Source of the DNA: an uncultured Collinsella sp. | Lineage (GTDB): Bacteria > Actinomycetota > Coriobacteriia > Coriobacteriales > Coriobacteriaceae | Direction of reading: 5' to 3' | Length of the DNA: 7,052 nt | Assembly (NCBI GenBank): GCA_900556705.1 | Contig: USPT01000048.1 | Span: forward strand, 1 to 7,052 | Program-made: the position numbers and the translations under genes | Notes under the pieces: model-generated | The model's database searches: none | Seen by the model: only the letters and a program-made list of their open reading frames with translations | Told to the model about the DNA's origin: nothing | In this document: positions 1-6,501 of the stretch, one piece after another | Layout of the letters: every line of letters starts with the position of its first letter | Numbering within the stretch: the first letter of the stretch is position 1

Positions 1-1380
1 GGAATCATCAACAAGGGCATCATCAATGCCGGAGAATCGCTCTCCGCAAGCAATTACTCCTCCACGTCGTACACAGCCCAGGAATCCGACACGCTTCGAT
101 TCCTTTATCGCAACCGCGCCGCTATTGCCGCTGCCCTCATCGGTATGTTGTCGGTCGGCATCGTCCTGCTCATCTGGACGCTCGTGCGCGCTCGAACCGA
201 GCGCGAAAAAGCCGATGCCGCCAACGCCGCTAAGACGGCATTCCTCACGCGCATGAGCCACGACATCCGTACGCCACTCAACGGCATCCTGGGTCTTATC
301 GAAATTGAGGAATTGAAAGACGGCGACATGCAGGCCGCCCGCGAAAGCCGCGCCAAGGCGCGTGTTGCCGCCAATCACCTACTCTCGCTGATCAACGACA
401 TCCTCGAGATGGGCAAAATCGAAGACCGCAAGCTAACTCTGGAACATGCGCCTTTTAACCTCAAAGAGCTCTGTGACGATACGCTGGTGCTGTGCAAGCT
501 CCGCGCATCCGATAACGGCATCACAATGCAGGACAATAGTCTGCCGTACGCCACGGGGCCATACATGATCGGCAGTCCCACCCATATCCGACAGATCATA
601 ATCAACCTGTTAGACAACAGCATTAAGTACAACAAGCACGGCGGCTCCGTCACCTTTAGTTCAAAGACCAAGCCACTCGATGATGGGCGCGCGCTCTTTT
701 GCTTTAGCGTTTCGGATACTGGCATTGGCATGGCTCCCGAGTTTTTAAAGCATATCTATGAACCGTTTGCCCAAGAAGGTGATGATGCGCGCAGCAAGTT
801 CCAAGGAACCGGCATGGGCATGCCAATCGTCAAGTCGCTTATTGAACTGATGGGCGGTACGATTGAGATTTCGAGTGAGGTTGGCGTGGGGAGTACGTTC
901 AACGTCCAGATTCCGCTCGATATCGACAAGAACCCCCAGGCGCGGGCGAATACGGTCGAGGGGGCGCTCGACTGCTCGCTCGCCGACATGAACGTACTGC
1001 TCGCCGAAGACAACGAATTGAATGCCGAGATTGCCCAGGCGCTGCTAGAATCCGAGGGCATCGTGGTCACCCGCGCCGCCAACGGCAACGAAGTCGTCGA
1101 TCTGTACCTGTCGCATCCCGCCGGCAGCTTCGATGCGATCCTGATGGACATTATGATGCCGGACATGGACGGCTATGAGGCAACCCGCACGATTCGTCTG
1201 AGCGAGAAGGTCGATGCAGCCGATATCCCCATCATCGCGCTCACCGCCAACGCCTTTGCCGAGGACGCCAAGGCGGCACATGACGCCGGCATGAACGCCC
1301 ATCTGTCCAAACCGCTCGACTTTAACAAGCTCAAAAACATACTCGCCCGCATCAAGAAAAACGGATCCATTTCGCTATAG
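1..1380 (+). CDS. Hybrid sensor histidine kinase with fused periplasmic solute-binding domain (5' partial)
   Basis: The frame is open from base 1 to the stop at 1378-1380 (459 visible residues), so the true start lies upstream of the window; the ATG at 145 is inside the membrane helix and is not a start. Visible residues 1-38 (INKGI..., then a Tyr/Ser-rich stretch leading to LRFLYRN) resemble the tail of a family 3 solute-binding (SBP_bac_3) domain, as in BvgS/EvgS-like kinases. A single membrane helix spans about 40-63. HisKA follows with MSHDIRTPLNGI (phospho-His87, bases 259-261). HATPase_c has an N-box with Asn202 and Asn206, DTGIGM from Asp239, and GTGMGMP from Gly269. The C-terminal receiver (about 330-455) has Glu336/Asp337, phospho-Asp383 (1147-1149), Thr415 and Lys437, so all catalytic residues look intact. 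The kinase should sense a periplasmic ligand and pass phosphate from His to Asp on the same chain. There is no Hpt or DNA-binding output in the visible part. Kinase identity is certain; the binding-domain call rests on a short tail. Confidence 0.93.
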   Translation, partial: GIINKGIINAGESLSASNYSSTSYTAQESDTLRFLYRNRAAIAAALIGMLSVGIVLLIWTLVRARTEREKADAANAAKTAFLTRMSHDIRTPLNGILGLIEIEELKDGDMQAARESRAKARVAANHLLSLINDILEMGKIEDRKLTLEHAPFNLKELCDDTLVLCKLRASDNGITMQDNSLPYATGPYMIGSPTHIRQIIINLLDNSIKYNKHGGSVTFSSKTKPLDDGRALFCFSVSDTGIGMAPEFLKHIYEPFAQEGDDARSKFQGTGMGMPIVKSLIELMGGTIEISSEVGVGSTFNVQIPLDIDKNPQARANTVEGALDCSLADMNVLLAEDNELNAEIAQALLESEGIVVTRAANGNEVVDLYLSHPAGSFDAILMDIMMPDMDGYEATRTIRLSEKVDAADIPIIALTANAFAEDAKAAHDAGMNAHLSKPLDFNKLKNILARIKKNGSISL

Positions 1381-1409
1381 TTTGTGCTCAACCACTACGC
1401 ACGACCAGA

Positions 1410-1416
1410 AAGGAAG
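1410..1416 (+). promoter_or_regulatory. Ribosome binding site deciding the start of the flavin-fold gene
   Basis: AAGGAAG lies 6 bases before the ATG at 1423. It favours this start over the in-frame GTG at 1384, which would add 13 residues (LNHYARPERKPT and flanks) that do not look like part of the domain and would begin 3 bases after the kinase stop. Confidence 0.7.
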
Positions 1417-1422
1417 CCAACG

Positions 1423-1902
1423 ATGTTTAGGCCCTTACGTCGAAAGAAACGCGCTATCACCGACGAGGAAGCGCGCAAACTGCTCGCCACCTGCAAGCGC
1501 GGCGTCTTTGCCGTCAACGGCGACGATGGCTACCCGTACGCCATTCCCGTCAACTACTTCTTTGACGCCGAGCACGACAAGATCTATTTCCATGGCGCCA
1601 AAGCCGGCCACAAGGTCGACGCACTCAAGCGCGATGACAAGGTCTGCTTTACCGTATACGGCAACGAGTGGTACCAGGACGGTGACTGGGCTCCCTACGT
1701 TATGAGCACCGTCGTCTTTGGCCGTTGTCGCCTGGCGAATGACACCCCCGCGTTTATCGAGGACAAAGTCCGCCAGCTCGCCCTTAAGTACTACCCTTCT
1801 GCCGAAGAAGTCGAAGAGGAAATCGCCAAGGACATCAAGGGCGTCCAGCTCTACGAGATTTCAATTGAGCATCTCTGCGGCAAGCAGATTCAAGAAAAGT
1901 AA
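1423..1902 (+). CDS. Pyridoxamine 5'-phosphate oxidase-fold protein, Nim-like
   Basis: This is a 159-residue soluble protein, a usual length for the small split-barrel flavin-binding family (Pyridox_ox_2 type), which includes NimA 5-nitroimidazole resistance proteins. Recognisable signatures are GVFAVNGDDGYPYAIPVNY at about 27-45 (first barrel strands), IYFHGAKAGHKVDAL at 54-68 (cofactor/phosphate-binding turn with His57 and His63), then VCFTVYG at 74-80 and STVVFGRC at 95-102. The C-terminus is a charged helix followed by a strand ending in EHLCGKQIQEK. Members bind FMN, F420 or haem-like ligands or reduce small substrates, but most lack a proven reaction and the substrate here is unknown. 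It is not a true PdxH, because it lacks that enzyme's length and C-terminal signature. The gene starts 42 bases after the kinase stop with no terminator between them, so co-transcription with the sensor is likely. A strong hairpin follows it. Confidence 0.85.
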   Translation: MFRPLRRKKRAITDEEARKLLATCKRGVFAVNGDDGYPYAIPVNYFFDAEHDKIYFHGAKAGHKVDALKRDDKVCFTVYGNEWYQDGDWAPYVMSTVVFGRCRLANDTPAFIEDKVRQLALKYYPSAEEVEEEIAKDIKGVQLYEISIEHLCGKQIQEK

Positions 1903-1929
1903 GCCCCTCAGCAGGCCTCATCAATAACA

Positions 1930-1969
1930 ATATGGCCCGGTTCCAACCCACCTTGGAACCGGGCCATAT
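1930..1969 (-). terminator. Strong shared hairpin between convergent genes
   Basis: A perfect 17-bp inverted repeat (1930-1946 against 1953-1969, core GGCCCGGTTCCAA) encloses a 6-base loop, CCCACC. It lies between the stop of the flavin-fold gene (1902) and the stop of the minus-strand kinase (1972-1974), only 2 bases beyond the latter. On the minus strand the stem is followed by TTGTTATTGA, a modest U-rich tail. On the plus strand the following bases are not T-rich. It should therefore work best for the minus-strand kinase, but the stem is strong enough to slow polymerase from both sides. Confidence 0.85.
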
Positions 1970-1971
1970 GC

Positions 1972-4164
1972 TTATGAAGCGTCGGCGGCGATGTGCGCTA
2001 GCGCCTCGACGAGCTCTTGCGAGCTCACGGGTTTACTCAGGTGCGCGTCCATGCCCGCCTCACGCGAAAGCCTGCGGTCGTCGGCAAAGGCGTTGGCGCT
2101 CACGGCGATAATCGGCGTGGTCGCGGCATCCTCGCGATCGAGTGCTCGAATTCGACGCGTGGCCTCAAGGCCATCGATACCGGGCATCATGATGTCCATC
2201 AACACCACGTCGCACTCGTGCGGTGCGCTCGCGGCAAACGCCTCGACGGCAGACTCACCATCCTTAGCATGCGTCACGACGGCACCGGCACGGCTGAGCG
2301 TAAACTGCGCGATCTCGGCGTTCAGATCGTTATCCTCTACGAGCAAAACGCGCAGGCCCTGGAGCGCATCGCCATCGCCCGCATCTACGCGAACTGCCTG
2401 AGGAATCTCGGAGCGGTCGCACTTCTCGAACGGTAGGCGGATGGTAAACGTCGTCCCCTGCCCCAAGACACTCGTAAAGTTCATGGTTCCGCCCATAAGC
2501 TCGACCAACTGTTTTGCGATAGGCGCGCCCAGGCCAGTTCCCGATGAAGCGCCTTCCACCTGTTGCTCCTCGCGACAAAACGGCTCGTAGAGGTGCTGTT
2601 GGAACTCCTCGCTCATACCAATACCGTTGTCGGCGATCGTGTATTCATAGACGGGGACGCCATCCGCTGGCTCCACCTCGCGGCACACCAGGCGAACATA
2701 GCCGCCCTGGCGGTTGTACTTGACGGCATTGCCGGCAATATTGAGCAACAAACGCTTGAGGTGCGTCACGCTCACCCGCGCATAGGGATGATTAAGCGTC
2801 TGCTGGTCGGAGATAATTGTCACCAGACGCTCCTCGGCCTGGCGCTCCAGAATATCGCGCACTTCACAGTTGAGGGCCACCAAATTTATGGGCACGAGGT
2901 TCAGGTCGACCTGCCCGCTCTCCAGGCGACTCATATCGAGCGCCTCGTTGGCAAGGTCGAGCAGCAGTCCCGATGCCGTCCAGATTTTTGAGCGGCACTC
3001 AGTCTGCTTTTGCAGATCGTCCGCATTGGCATCGCCAACCTCGACCATGCCGCGAATACCGTTGATGGGCGTGCGCAGATCGTGGCTCATGCGACGCAGA
3101 AACTCCGTCTTTGCCGAGTTGGCAGACGAGGCCTCACGCGCCGCCTTTGCCAGCTTGTCGCCATAGTCGCGCTCCTGCTGCAGCAAGTCCGTCAAACGTC
3201 GACGATCAGCGCGGCGACGCACCGTCACAACAACGGCTATAACACCGCCGTAGAGCACCAGCACGCCGGCGGCAACAGCCGCGGCGACCTCAAAGTAGCG
3301 CTGCGCCGAGGCATAGGTGTACACATAGAATTTGTGCGCTTTTCCAAATGTGCCCAAATACCACTCGCCGTCGGCGTTAACCAATCTGACCTTACCAGCC
3401 AGGCATCGATCCTTAATACCGTCGACAATAAAGACATCCGTCGCAGGCAGATCGAACACGCCCAATACGGTGGGTTCAACGGCATTGGTCGCAACGACCT
3501 TGCCGTCGCTTTCGATCACGATATTGCCGCTATCGATGGTTTCATAGCCATCAAGCAAGCTCTGCAGTTTGAGTGTATTGCTTGCAACCGCTTTCGCACT
3601 CTGATGCCTTACCGCGATAACGATGCCCTCGCCATCCTGCCGAGTCACGCAGCCAATGTCTGCGACCGAATCATCCGCAAGCGTGATGCGGGCGGTATAG
3701 GACTTAAGCGGATGAGTTGCCACCTCCAGCACGGGTGATTCTTTGAGATACGTAGCGAGCGACCCGTAGTCCACATCGCCCGTTGAGGACTCGGACACCA
3801 AATTGCCCGATGCGTCCGTCACGATCAGCGCGCTCACGTTGAACTGGTCGGCGTATTGCTCCAGCATGGCGTTATCCACTGAACCGTCGCGCTCCATATC
3901 GCGGGCAGCCTCTCCGGCGATCTCCATAACGCGAATCAGGTTTTTGGTCGTATAGGCGCTGTTGAATGCATCGTAGGAAAGGCTCTGCGTCGCCACGTAA
4001 TCGACAACGTCGGCAAAGCGCTGCTCGGCTTGGGCCGTCGTGTAACCGTAGCTCATCATGCCGGCAACAACCGAGAGCGCTATCCCCAGCAGAGCGACAA
4101 GGAGCCATGCCCCTGCCGAACGATTGCCCCGCTCCTGAGCAGCGTGGTCGGGCGCATCGATCAT
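1972..4164 (-). CDS. Hybrid sensor histidine kinase with Cache-like extracellular domain and receiver
   Basis: This 730-residue inner-membrane kinase has a short cytoplasmic N-terminus, a first membrane helix at about 18-40, an extracellular region of about 250 residues, and a second helix at about 293-315. The extracellular part has two stretches typical of Cache/PAS-like folds (SALIVTDASGNLVSES near 111-126 and GNIVIESDGKVVATN near 213-227); a double-Cache assignment is inferred. A charged, probably coiled linker (316-350) leads to HisKA with MSHDLRTPINGI (His361, bases 3082-3084). HATPase_c has Asn475/Asn479, DNGIGM from Asp512 and GTGLGAPIAK from 542. The receiver (604-725) has Glu610/Asp611, phospho-Asp657 (2194-2196), Ser689 in place of the usual Thr, and Lys711. 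It lacks Hpt and output domains. Its ATG overlaps the stop of the upstream binding-protein gene (ATGA), and a GGAGG lies 7 bases upstream, so the two are translationally coupled. The lipoprotein is probably its ligand-loaded partner. Confidence 0.96.
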   Translation of the reverse strand: MIDAPDHAAQERGNRSAGAWLLVALLGIALSVVAGMMSYGYTTAQAEQRFADVVDYVATQSLSYDAFNSAYTTKNLIRVMEIAGEAARDMERDGSVDNAMLEQYADQFNVSALIVTDASGNLVSESSTGDVDYGSLATYLKESPVLEVATHPLKSYTARITLADDSVADIGCVTRQDGEGIVIAVRHQSAKAVASNTLKLQSLLDGYETIDSGNIVIESDGKVVATNAVEPTVLGVFDLPATDVFIVDGIKDRCLAGKVRLVNADGEWYLGTFGKAHKFYVYTYASAQRYFEVAAAVAAGVLVLYGGVIAVVVTVRRRADRRRLTDLLQQERDYGDKLAKAAREASSANSAKTEFLRRMSHDLRTPINGIRGMVEVGDANADDLQKQTECRSKIWTASGLLLDLANEALDMSRLESGQVDLNLVPINLVALNCEVRDILERQAEERLVTIISDQQTLNHPYARVSVTHLKRLLLNIAGNAVKYNRQGGYVRLVCREVEPADGVPVYEYTIADNGIGMSEEFQQHLYEPFCREEQQVEGASSGTGLGAPIAKQLVELMGGTMNFTSVLGQGTTFTIRLPFEKCDRSEIPQAVRVDAGDGDALQGLRVLLVEDNDLNAEIAQFTLSRAGAVVTHAKDGESAVEAFAASAPHECDVVLMDIMMPGIDGLEATRRIRALDREDAATTPIIAVSANAFADDRRLSREAGMDAHLSKPVSSQELVEALAHIAADAS

Positions 4165-5030
4165 GACAGGCCCTCCATATTCAAAAATGGCGAAGGGTCA
4201 TCGAAGTACTTTGACACCAGGCGTTCCATGGTGCCATCGGCAAGCATTTCTTGATAGGCATGAGTGAGCTTGACGTCGATGCCACGCGTATCGTTGATAT
4301 CGAAAGCGGTGCCCAAACCGACCTCTAGCAGCGGCTCATCCAAAATGCGATATGTCACACCATAGTCTTTTTCGTAGGTGAGGAACGAGGACTCATGCGC
4401 GGCGATAGCGTCGACCAGGCCCTCGACGAGCGCCGGGTTCAGGTATGAACCGTCCGAAAAGCTGTAGAGTTCCTTGATCTGCGGAACGTTTTCATTTATG
4501 CGATTGAGCAAAATGTCCTCGGGCTTGGTGGTGGACTGAACCGCCACGATCTTATCCTCAAGATCGGCAAGCGTGTAGATATCGCTCTGGGAATCGACCG
4601 CGACCACCTGGCGGCTCGCAAGGTACGGGCCGGCCCAACGATATTCGTTTTCGCGACCCGTCATACTAAAGCTGCCCATGACACAATCGAGTTCGCCGCT
4701 CGCCAGCAGCTCCTTCTTCTTTTCCCAGTCGATCAGCTGGTATTTTGGCTTGTAACCAATGCGAGCCAAAGCCTCGGTCAATATCTCGACATCCAGGCCA
4801 ACGATATCGCCGTACTCGTCGGTATACACAAACGGTGGATAGAGGTCGCTTCCGACGTTGAGCGTCTTAAGGTCGTCGTCTTTGACTTGCGAGGCGTCCA
4901 GACCTTCTAATGCAGACGTCGAGGCTCCGTCATTCGACCCGGAGCAGCCAGCTATCGCTACGACAAAGACGCTCGCCACTGCAAGCGCAACAAACAACGA
5001 AATGGCAACCGAGCGACAGGATCTTTTCAT
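4161..5030 (-). CDS. Family 3 solute-binding lipoprotein, probable receptor for the adjacent kinase
   Basis: This 289-residue protein starts with MKRS, a hydrophobic stretch at about 8-27 and the lipobox AIAGC, so it should be processed by signal peptidase II, with Cys29 lipidated and anchored to the membrane outer face. A polar spacer (30-53) precedes an SBP_bac_3 (PF00497) domain at about 56-275: VGSDLYPPFVYTDE, GLDVEI (Asp80), the ligand-clamp segment MTGRENEYRWAGPY with Arg125 in the position of the conserved carboxylate-binding Arg, then TLADLEDKIVAVQSTTKPED at the second-lobe boundary and LVDAIAAHESS (206-215). The position usually held by a ligand-amine-binding Asp appears to be His212, so the ligand may not be a plain alpha-amino acid. 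There is no permease or ATPase gene in the window, while a sensor kinase overlaps its stop by four bases. I infer a signalling receptor rather than an importer subunit. An importer elsewhere in the genome remains possible. Confidence 0.93.
   Translation of the reverse strand: MKRSCRSVAISLFVALAVASVFVVAIAGCSGSNDGASTSALEGLDASQVKDDDLKTLNVGSDLYPPFVYTDEYGDIVGLDVEILTEALARIGYKPKYQLIDWEKKKELLASGELDCVMGSFSMTGRENEYRWAGPYLASRQVVAVDSQSDIYTLADLEDKIVAVQSTTKPEDILLNRINENVPQIKELYSFSDGSYLNPALVEGLVDAIAAHESSFLTYEKDYGVTYRILDEPLLEVGLGTAFDINDTRGIDVKLTHAYQEMLADGTMERLVSKYFDDPSPFLNMEGLS
4172..4176 (-). promoter_or_regulatory. Shine-Dalgarno for the kinase, inside the binding-protein gene
   Basis: GGAGG on the minus strand lies within the last codons of the solute-binding protein, 7 bases before the kinase ATG (4164). 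Together with the ATGA stop/start overlap it fixes the kinase start and indicates translational coupling. Confidence 0.8.
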
Positions 5031-5072
5031 CGAGCTCCATACGATCCTGTTTACAGACTTAAATGGTTAAAG

Positions 5073-5081
5073 ATAATAGCA
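5073..5081 (-). promoter_or_regulatory. Candidate extended -10 promoter for the binding-protein/kinase pair
   Basis: Read on the minus strand, TGCTATTAT (TGn followed by TATTAT at 5078-5073) is a good extended -10 element. Transcription would start near 5066, giving a leader of about 35 bases that contains GGAG (5038-5035) four bases before the ATG at 5030. No convincing TTGACA-like -35 is present at 16-18 bases spacing; that region lies inside the upstream hairpin. The extended -10 could compensate. This is by-eye prediction only. Confidence 0.5.
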
Positions 5082-5129
5082 AACAAAACCACACGAGTGC
5101 CCAATTGTTACAGGCGCTTTACCGTGTGG
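5081..5129 (-). terminator. Bulged hairpin with T-rich tail downstream of the PLP lyase
   Basis: On the minus strand CCACACG (5129-5123) pairs with CGTGTGG (5095-5089). Inside, AGCGCC (5118-5113) pairs with GGCACT (5101-5096) with one G-U wobble. There is a 4-base bulge (5119-5122) and an 11-base loop. The stem is followed directly by TTTTGTTT (5088-5081), the layout of a Rho-independent terminator. It begins 46 bases beyond the lyase stop and would insulate that gene from the binding-protein/kinase pair. The bulge weakens the prediction. Confidence 0.6.
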
Positions 5130-5159
5130 GACCTTCCAGCCGACTTGGCAGAAGGCCCC
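5128..5159 (-). other. Second hairpin just after the lyase stop
   Basis: On the minus strand GGGGCCTTC (5159-5151) pairs with GAAGGTCCC (5136-5128): nine pairs including one G-U, with a 14-base loop holding a further GCC/GGC pairing. No T-rich tail follows. It shares only two bases with the adjacent terminator-like hairpin. It may protect the 3' end of the lyase message or assist termination, but its function is unproven. Confidence 0.4.
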
Positions 5160-5174
5160 GCATGCAGTGCTCAC

Positions 5175-6389
5175 TTACCGTGCATTAAAAACGTAGCGGT
5201 CCAGGCGGTCGCACGCCTCCCTTACGCGCGAAAGCGGCAGCGCCAGATTCACGCGAATGTGGCAGGGTCCGTGGAACGGGCGGCCGTCCTGATACCCCAC
5301 GCCCACGCGTGCCCCCTCATCGAGCAACCACTGAATATCGCGGCCATGCTCTCGGCACCACTCGGTGCAGTCCAGAAACACCATGTACGTGCCCTGCGGA
5401 CGCGAATAGGACACGCCCTCAAAATGCTCGTCCACGTAATTGCAGAAGTACTCGATATTGCCGGCAAGCACCTGATTGAGCTCGTCCACCCACTCATAGC
5501 CCTGCGGCTGGTAGGCACCGATAAGCGCATGCATGGAGAGGACGTTCATCTCGTTGTAGTGGGTCTTGTTGGACACGGCGCAGATGCGGTCACGCAGCGT
5601 CTCGTTGTAGACAATGTGGTAGCTGCCGACAAGGCCCGCCAGGTTAAACGTCTTGCTCGGCGCATAGAGGGCAACCGTGCGCATGCGGGCATCCTCGCTC
5701 ACCGACTGCGTCGGAATATGCTTGTGACCCGGCAGAATGATATCGGACCAAATCTCGTCCGAGATCACCACGCAATCGTGCTGGCAATAGATGTCCATGG
5801 CGCGCTCAATCTCGTCGCGCTCCCATACGCGGCCGCAGGGATTGTGCGGCGAGCAGAACACCGCGGCATGGATGTGGTTTTGGGCGAGCTTGTGCTCCAT
5901 GTCCTCAAAGTCCATACGCCACACGCCCTGGTCGTCGAGCTTAAGCGGGCTGTGGACAATACGATAGCCCGCAGCCTCAATGGACTTGGTAAAGCCGATG
6001 TAGGTAGGGCTGTGGACCAGCACAGCATCGCCTGGCTGAACATACGCACGCAGCGTCGACACGACACCGCCCAGCACGCCGTTTTCGTAGCCGATATGTT
6101 CAGGGCGCAGACCCTCGACGCCATTGCGGCGGCTCTGCCATTCGATGATGCGGTCGAAATACTCGGAGCGCGGGTTAAAGTAGCCAAACATGGGATGCTG
6201 AGCGCGCTGAATGATGTGCTCCTGGACCGTGGGCACCGTGGCAAAATTCATGTCGGCCACCCACATGGGAATGCGGTCGAAGCCCTCGTCGGGTGCGTTC
6301 GGAGCCATACCGGGGATCTCGCCCCAGGAGTCAACGGCGATGGAGTCCATGCCGTGGCGATCGATTAGCGAGCTAAAGTCGTATTTCAT
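5175..6389 (-). CDS. patB: MalY/PatB-type PLP-dependent C-S lyase (cystathionine beta-lyase-like aminotransferase fold)
   Basis: This is a 404-residue cytoplasmic fold type I PLP enzyme of the aminotransferase class I/II group, full length for MalY/PatB (about 390-400). Markers are PMWVADMNFATVP at 41-53 (typical MalY/PatB opening), FGYF at 68-71, the HSPTYIGF cofactor stacking region at 126-133, SPHNPCGRVW with Asn183, ISDEIW with Asp211, the Schiff-base lysine in SKTFNLAGL (Lys246, bases 5652-5654), and HIRVNLALP with Arg379 for the substrate carboxylate. The family cleaves C-S bonds of cystathionine or cysteine conjugates to pyruvate, ammonia and a thiol; some members are regulatory (E. 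coli MalY). The start at 6389 is chosen because the family begins MKYDFSSLIDR and GGGAG sits 6 bases upstream. The open frame back to 6527 would add 46 basic residues with no family resemblance. Its exact substrate cannot be read from sequence, and neighbouring trmO gives no clue. Confidence 0.93.
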   Translation of the reverse strand: MKYDFSSLIDRHGMDSIAVDSWGEIPGMAPNAPDEGFDRIPMWVADMNFATVPTVQEHIIQRAQHPMFGYFNPRSEYFDRIIEWQSRRNGVEGLRPEHIGYENGVLGGVVSTLRAYVQPGDAVLVHSPTYIGFTKSIEAAGYRIVHSPLKLDDQGVWRMDFEDMEHKLAQNHIHAAVFCSPHNPCGRVWERDEIERAMDIYCQHDCVVISDEIWSDIILPGHKHIPTQSVSEDARMRTVALYAPSKTFNLAGLVGSYHIVYNETLRDRICAVSNKTHYNEMNVLSMHALIGAYQPQGYEWVDELNQVLAGNIEYFCNYVDEHFEGVSYSRPQGTYMVFLDCTEWCREHGRDIQWLLDEGARVGVGYQDGRPFHGPCHIRVNLALPLSRVREACDRLDRYVFNAR

Positions 6390-6395
6390 GCTGGA

Positions 6396-6400
6396 CTCCC
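6396..6400 (-). promoter_or_regulatory. Ribosome binding site deciding the lyase start
   Basis: GGGAG on the minus strand stands 6 bases before the ATG at 6389. It supports this start over the upstream in-frame ATG at 6527, which would also overlap the trmO coding region. Confidence 0.75.
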
Positions 6401-6448
6401 GTGCAAAGTTGATTGTTTTGGTAGGCGTTATTGTCCACCAGCGTGGGC

Positions 6449-6472
6449 GGTTTTGGCGCGGGGTTTGGCGCT
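6449..6472. repeat. Imperfect 12-base tandem repeat upstream of the lyase
   Basis: Two adjacent 12-base units, GGTTTTGGCGCG and GGGTTTGGCGCT (10 of 12 identical), lie in the 112-base gap between the trmO stop (6502) and the lyase start (6389). I found no convincing sigma-70 promoter in this gap. The repeat could be a regulator site for the lyase, or chance in GC-rich DNA. Confidence 0.4.
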
Positions 6473-6501
6473 TAATTTGACGGGTGCGGACGAATGGCTG
6501 G

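Noticed and set aside
145..1380. Left kinase beginning at the ATG at 145
   Set aside because: That ATG is inside the membrane helix, and the frame is open to base 1 with solute-binding-domain-like sequence before it.
1384..1422. GTG start at 1384 for the flavin-fold gene
   Set aside because: It lies 3 bases after the kinase stop with no suitable ribosome site of its own, whereas AAGGAAG precedes the ATG at 1423.
3010..3738. A 242-residue open frame on the plus strand opposite the right kinase
   Set aside because: It is antisense to continuous kinase coding sequence with intact motifs and shows no domain or clear ribosome binding site.
4161..5030. ABC importer operon
   Set aside because: Only a binding protein is present; the next gene is a kinase and the preceding one a lyase, with no permease or ATPase.
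5097..6368. A 423-residue open frame on the plus strand opposite the lyase gene
   Set aside because: It lies antisense to a gene with full PLP-enzyme motifs. Its product is rich in His, Ala, Val and Arg with no recognisable domain, as expected from the reverse frame of GC-rich coding DNA.
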